Shown piece after piece: positions 6,021-8,050 of a stretch of DNA of 8,050 bases (positions are counted from its first letter, which is position 1; the number at the start of each line of letters is the position of its first letter). The DNA is from Gammaproteobacteria bacterium (GTDB lineage: Bacteria; Pseudomonadota; Gammaproteobacteria; Competibacterales; Competibacteraceae), in assembly GCA_020047885.1 (NCBI GenBank), contig JAIFNF010000239.1:1-8050 (forward strand), in the 5' to 3' direction. Position numbers and translations under genes: made by a program. Below the pieces are notes generated by a model. The model made no database searches, was not told where the DNA came from, and was given only the letters and a program-made list of their open reading frames with translations.

Positions 6021-6536
6021 ATGTCCTGTTTATTTGGCTATTGTGGACCGCCCGCCGAAGGGTTGCTGGCGCGGATGGCGGCGCTGTTGACCCATCGTTG
6101 TCCGCTGGGCTGGGAACGCACCGGCGGCGTCACGGCGACCGGGGATTATGTCGAAATCGGTCATGGCCGTGCCGCCTGGAATCAGCCCGCCCAACTCGCC
6201 CAGGATACTCATGGCTCGCTCGGTTATGGCGGCGTGTTGTTCAATCTGGATGAGGTCGCGCCGCCTGCTGATCCAGCGATCCCTCCCGCGGAACGATTGC
6301 TGACGGCGCTGCATCGGCGTGACCGGCCCAGCGCAGATCGGCGATGCCTTCTATCTGCTGCGCGATCCAGCCGGCGTCAAAGTTCTCTACTGGACCGTTC
6401 ATGCGGGTCGTCTCCTGTTCGCCAGCGAAATCAAGGCGCTATTCGCCGATCCTGCCCTCCCCCGCCGGATGCGCGCCGGCGGCTTGCCGGAATACCTGAC
6501 CTTCAGCTTCGTCCCCGGTGCCCGAACCCTGTTTGA
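6021..6536 (+). CDS. Asparagine-synthase-family protein, N-terminal glutaminase-like part (frameshifted)
   Basis: The first 100 or so residues are the N-terminal class II glutamine-amidotransferase-like domain of the asparagine synthase family: MSCLFGYCGP, then LLARMAALLTHR (like the usual HRGPD region), GHGRAAW, GVLFN. Real similarity ends near 6312-6320 (LLTALHRR); after that this frame is meaningless and runs to 6536. The rest of the protein is in the frame of 6319-7779. The start is fixed because TAA (6018-6020) lies in frame directly before ATG 6021. GAG at 6008-6010 is a weak ribosome site. In glutamine-dependent enzymes the second residue is the catalytic Cys (MCGI). Here it is Ser, with a Cys at position 3, so glutaminase activity is unlikely. 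Either ammonia is used, or the family makes another amide bond. Confidence 0.65.
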   Translation: MSCLFGYCGPPAEGLLARMAALLTHRCPLGWERTGGVTATGDYVEIGHGRAAWNQPAQLAQDTHGSLGYGGVLFNLDEVAPPADPAIPPAERLLTALHRRDRPSADRRCLLSAARSSRRQSSLLDRSCGSSPVRQRNQGAIRRSCPPPPDARRRLAGIPDLQLRPRCPNPV

Positions 6537-7779
6537 AGGCATCGAAGAATTGCCGCCCGGCTCGCTGTTACAGTTCCGCCAAGGTCAGGCGCAGGTGCGG
6601 CGGCATTTCTGCTTTGAGGCGTGGGAGGATGCGGATCAAGGGGAACCCGTTGACTATCCCGCGCTGGTTCGCGAGGCGCTGGAACAGTCAGTCGCTGAAT
6701 GTCTGGCCGTTTCCCCGAACCGTCTGCCTGCCGTTTTTCTCTCCGGCGGCATCGACTCCAGCGCAGTGCTGGCGGTCGCCGCCCGGCAACAACCAGACGC
6801 CCGCTTTCCGACTTTTTCCGCACACTTCGGCTCCGAATACGCTCGGGAAAACGACTTCGTGCAGCTCATGGTGGATCGCTACGACACCGATCATCACTGG
6901 CTGGAAATTCGTCCTGGCGGGTTTCTGGATCAGTTACGCGAAATTATCTGGCGCCTGGATGATCCGATTGGCGACCCGGTCACCGTTCCCAACTATCTAC
7001 TGGCGCAGGCGGCGTCCCAGGTTGCCGACGTAGTGTTGAACGGCGAAGGCGGCGATCCCTGTTTCGGTGGCCCCAAAAACATCCCGATGCTCATGGCCCG
7101 GCTGTACGGTCCTTTGCCGGGGGAATCGTCGCACGGTTGGCTGGAGCGCAATTATCTGCGAGCCTTCCAGCGTTGCTATCAGGATTTAAGCGCCTTGCTG
7201 AATCGGGATCTGCTGCGGGAAGCGGGCGGTGAAGAGGCGTTGATTGGGCTGCTGCAACCTTACTTTCAAGCACCCCGGCCCCGGGATTTCGTCAACCGGT
7301 TGATGGCCATCAACATCCGGCTCAAGGGCGCTAATCTGATTCTGGTCAAAGTGGAAAAGATGAGTTCAGCGCACGGTTTACTGGCCCTGCCGCCGCTGTT
7401 CTCCCGACGCATGATTGAAACCAGTATGCAGTGTCCGCCCGGCGTGAAACTGGAGGGCGCGGTGGAAAAGAGCGTTCTCAAAAAGGCGGTGTGGGATCTG
7501 GTGCCGGAACCGATTATTGCGCGACCCAAATGCGGAATGATGGTGCCAGTGCGCTTCTGGTTTCAGGGGGATATGCGCCGCTACGGGCAGAAACTGCTGT
7601 CCCGGCAACAGATTCAACGCGGTGGCCTGTTCAACCCAGACTATGTGGAACGCCTGCTGAACTACGAGATGGAAGGGGTCCCCGGTTTGCGGCATGGCCT
7701 GAAATTGTGGATGCTGATGACCTTCCTGCTCTGGCATGAGCAGATGGTTGAAGCGCCCATTGCTCCCCCCTCATCCTGA
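6319..7779 (+). CDS. Asparagine-synthase-family protein, synthetase part (continuation after frameshift)
   Basis: This frame carries the end of the N-terminal domain (LLRDPAGVKVLYW, LLFASEIKALF) and the full ATP-dependent synthetase domain. Numbered from the nominal GTG at 6319, the PP-loop SGGIDSS is at 142-148 and activates a carboxylate with ATP. NGEGGDPCFGG at 241-251 matches the GEGxDE.FGG motif, with the glutamate after Asp replaced by Pro. KVEKMSSAHGLLALPP and IIARPKCGMMVPV match the conserved C-terminal segments (K.DrmsMa...R.P and K.g..vP). The GTG is internal to the family, not a true start; the gene begins at 6021. Compared with the usual layout, roughly 15-20 residues between LLTALHRR and DAFYLLRD seem to be missing, so the frameshift probably comes with a small deletion. 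The PP-loop domain looks intact. The substrate cannot be named: besides asparagine synthase, this fold includes beta-lactam synthetase and lasso-peptide cyclase. Confidence 0.8.
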   Translation: MTGPAQIGDAFYLLRDPAGVKVLYWTVHAGRLLFASEIKALFADPALPRRMRAGGLPEYLTFSFVPGARTLFEGIEELPPGSLLQFRQGQAQVRRHFCFEAWEDADQGEPVDYPALVREALEQSVAECLAVSPNRLPAVFLSGGIDSSAVLAVAARQQPDARFPTFSAHFGSEYARENDFVQLMVDRYDTDHHWLEIRPGGFLDQLREIIWRLDDPIGDPVTVPNYLLAQAASQVADVVLNGEGGDPCFGGPKNIPMLMARLYGPLPGESSHGWLERNYLRAFQRCYQDLSALLNRDLLREAGGEEALIGLLQPYFQAPRPRDFVNRLMAINIRLKGANLILVKVEKMSSAHGLLALPPLFSRRMIETSMQCPPGVKLEGAVEKSVLKKAVWDLVPEPIIARPKCGMMVPVRFWFQGDMRRYGQKLLSRQQIQRGGLFNPDYVERLLNYEMEGVPGLRHGLKLWMLMTFLLWHEQMVEAPIAPPSS

Positions 7780-7791
7780 AAGAAATCAGGA
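7774..7791. terminator. Small hairpin between convergent genes
   Basis: TCCTGA (7774-7779) and TCAGGA (7786-7791) form a six-base stem around AAGAAA. The arms include the stop codon of the synthase gene on the plus strand and the stop of the cupin fragment on the minus strand. It has no U tract on either side. It could be a minimal bidirectional end signal or chance. Confidence 0.2.
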
Positions 7792-7971
7792 CACGCCCGC
7801 TGGAATTACCGTCCGATTGGTCATGGGGTGATCGTCATCGCGGGGGCCGAAATCGCTGTCGGGATGCCAGGCGACTACATCCAGCGCCTCATCGCGGGTA
7901 AAGAACGAAAGCAGGCAACCGGTTGGGATATACCAGCCCATGCCGAGCCGCAGCGGATACACACCGTTGCA
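7786..7971 (-). pseudogene. C-terminal fragment of a cupin-like protein
   Basis: On the minus strand, 61 codons from 7971 to the TGA at 7788-7786 read as a coherent protein end: NGVYPLRLGMGWYIPTG, SFFTRDEALDVVAWHP, DSDFGP, HPMTNRT. The pattern of a glycine/proline turn, a short strand, then VVAWHPDSDFGP and NRT resembles the C-terminal strands of small cupin proteins; this is from memory of the family. The His usual in the turn before SFFT is Leu here. An in-frame TGA (7974-7972) lies directly upstream; the only starts are GTG at 7962 and ATG at 7941, without a ribosome site. A cupin normally needs over 100 residues, so the 5' half is missing. It is too short to stand out as an ORF and converges with the synthase gene 6 bases away. 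Confidence 0.5.
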
Positions 7972-8049
7972 TCAACCATGACATTTTAGGACACGGCTCA
8001 TTTCCTGCTTCACTGAGGCCGGTTTCACCGGGGTCTTGCGACGGCTCGA
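7972..8049 (-). other. Unrecognised open stretch in frame with the cupin fragment
   Basis: Reading in from the window edge on the minus strand, 25 codons (SSRRKTPVKPASVKQEM then SRVLKCHG) end at the TGA at 7974-7972, in the same frame as the cupin fragment. It is basic and could be the C-terminus of another gene such as an inserted element, or the other side of a nonsense mutation. No family is recognised, and sequence beyond 8050 would be needed. Apart from this and the cupin fragment, 7780-8050 shows nothing else. Confidence 0.25.
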
Positions 8050-8050
8050 C

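Overview
The window is GC-rich bacterial DNA with Shine-Dalgarno-like sites, a Sec signal peptide and genes of proteobacterial character. The mix of a secreted RCC1/DUF4214 protein, CACGGAAA-type intergenic palindromes and an asparagine-synthase relative suggests a gammaproteobacterium, perhaps an environmental or sludge lineage. That assignment is a guess from sequence style, not from a marker gene.

Layout. (1) Positions 1-205 hold no gene but contain a long imperfect palindrome built from CACGGAAA units (39-105). (2) 206-1216 encodes a zinc-ribbon membrane protein of unknown function whose C-terminal half resembles the Toprim part of Spo11/topoisomerase VI-A. (3) 1317-5949 is one very large gene for a secreted repeat protein, split into two reading frames by a 35-base deletion near 4325. 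Its order is: signal peptide, seven long RCC1 units, three InlB-like repeats, a DUF4214 helical region, seven short (37-residue) Cys-containing RCC1 units, a fourth InlB-like domain, seven more short RCC1 units and a small C-terminal beta-rich tail. Joined, it would be about 1543 residues. (4) 5973-5993 is a GC-rich hairpin between genes. (5) 6021-7779 encodes an asparagine-synthase-family protein, also split between two frames (near 6312-6320). It lacks the N-terminal catalytic cysteine of glutamine-dependent enzymes. (6) 7786-7971, minus strand, is a 61-codon fragment that reads like the C-terminal end of a cupin protein. It converges on the synthase gene and has no convincing start. 7972-8049 is an unrecognised open stretch in the same frame.

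The genes do not form an obvious pathway. The main interest is the repeat protein. It has three sets of exactly seven RCC1-type units (one set is one seven-bladed propeller). It also carries a 91-base perfect internal duplication whose two copies end at the same base, each at a deletion breakpoint, one in frame and one out of frame. Frame disruptions in two neighbouring genes mean that either the locus is decaying, or the repeat gene varies by recombination, or the assembly has errors. Only reads or related genomes can decide.
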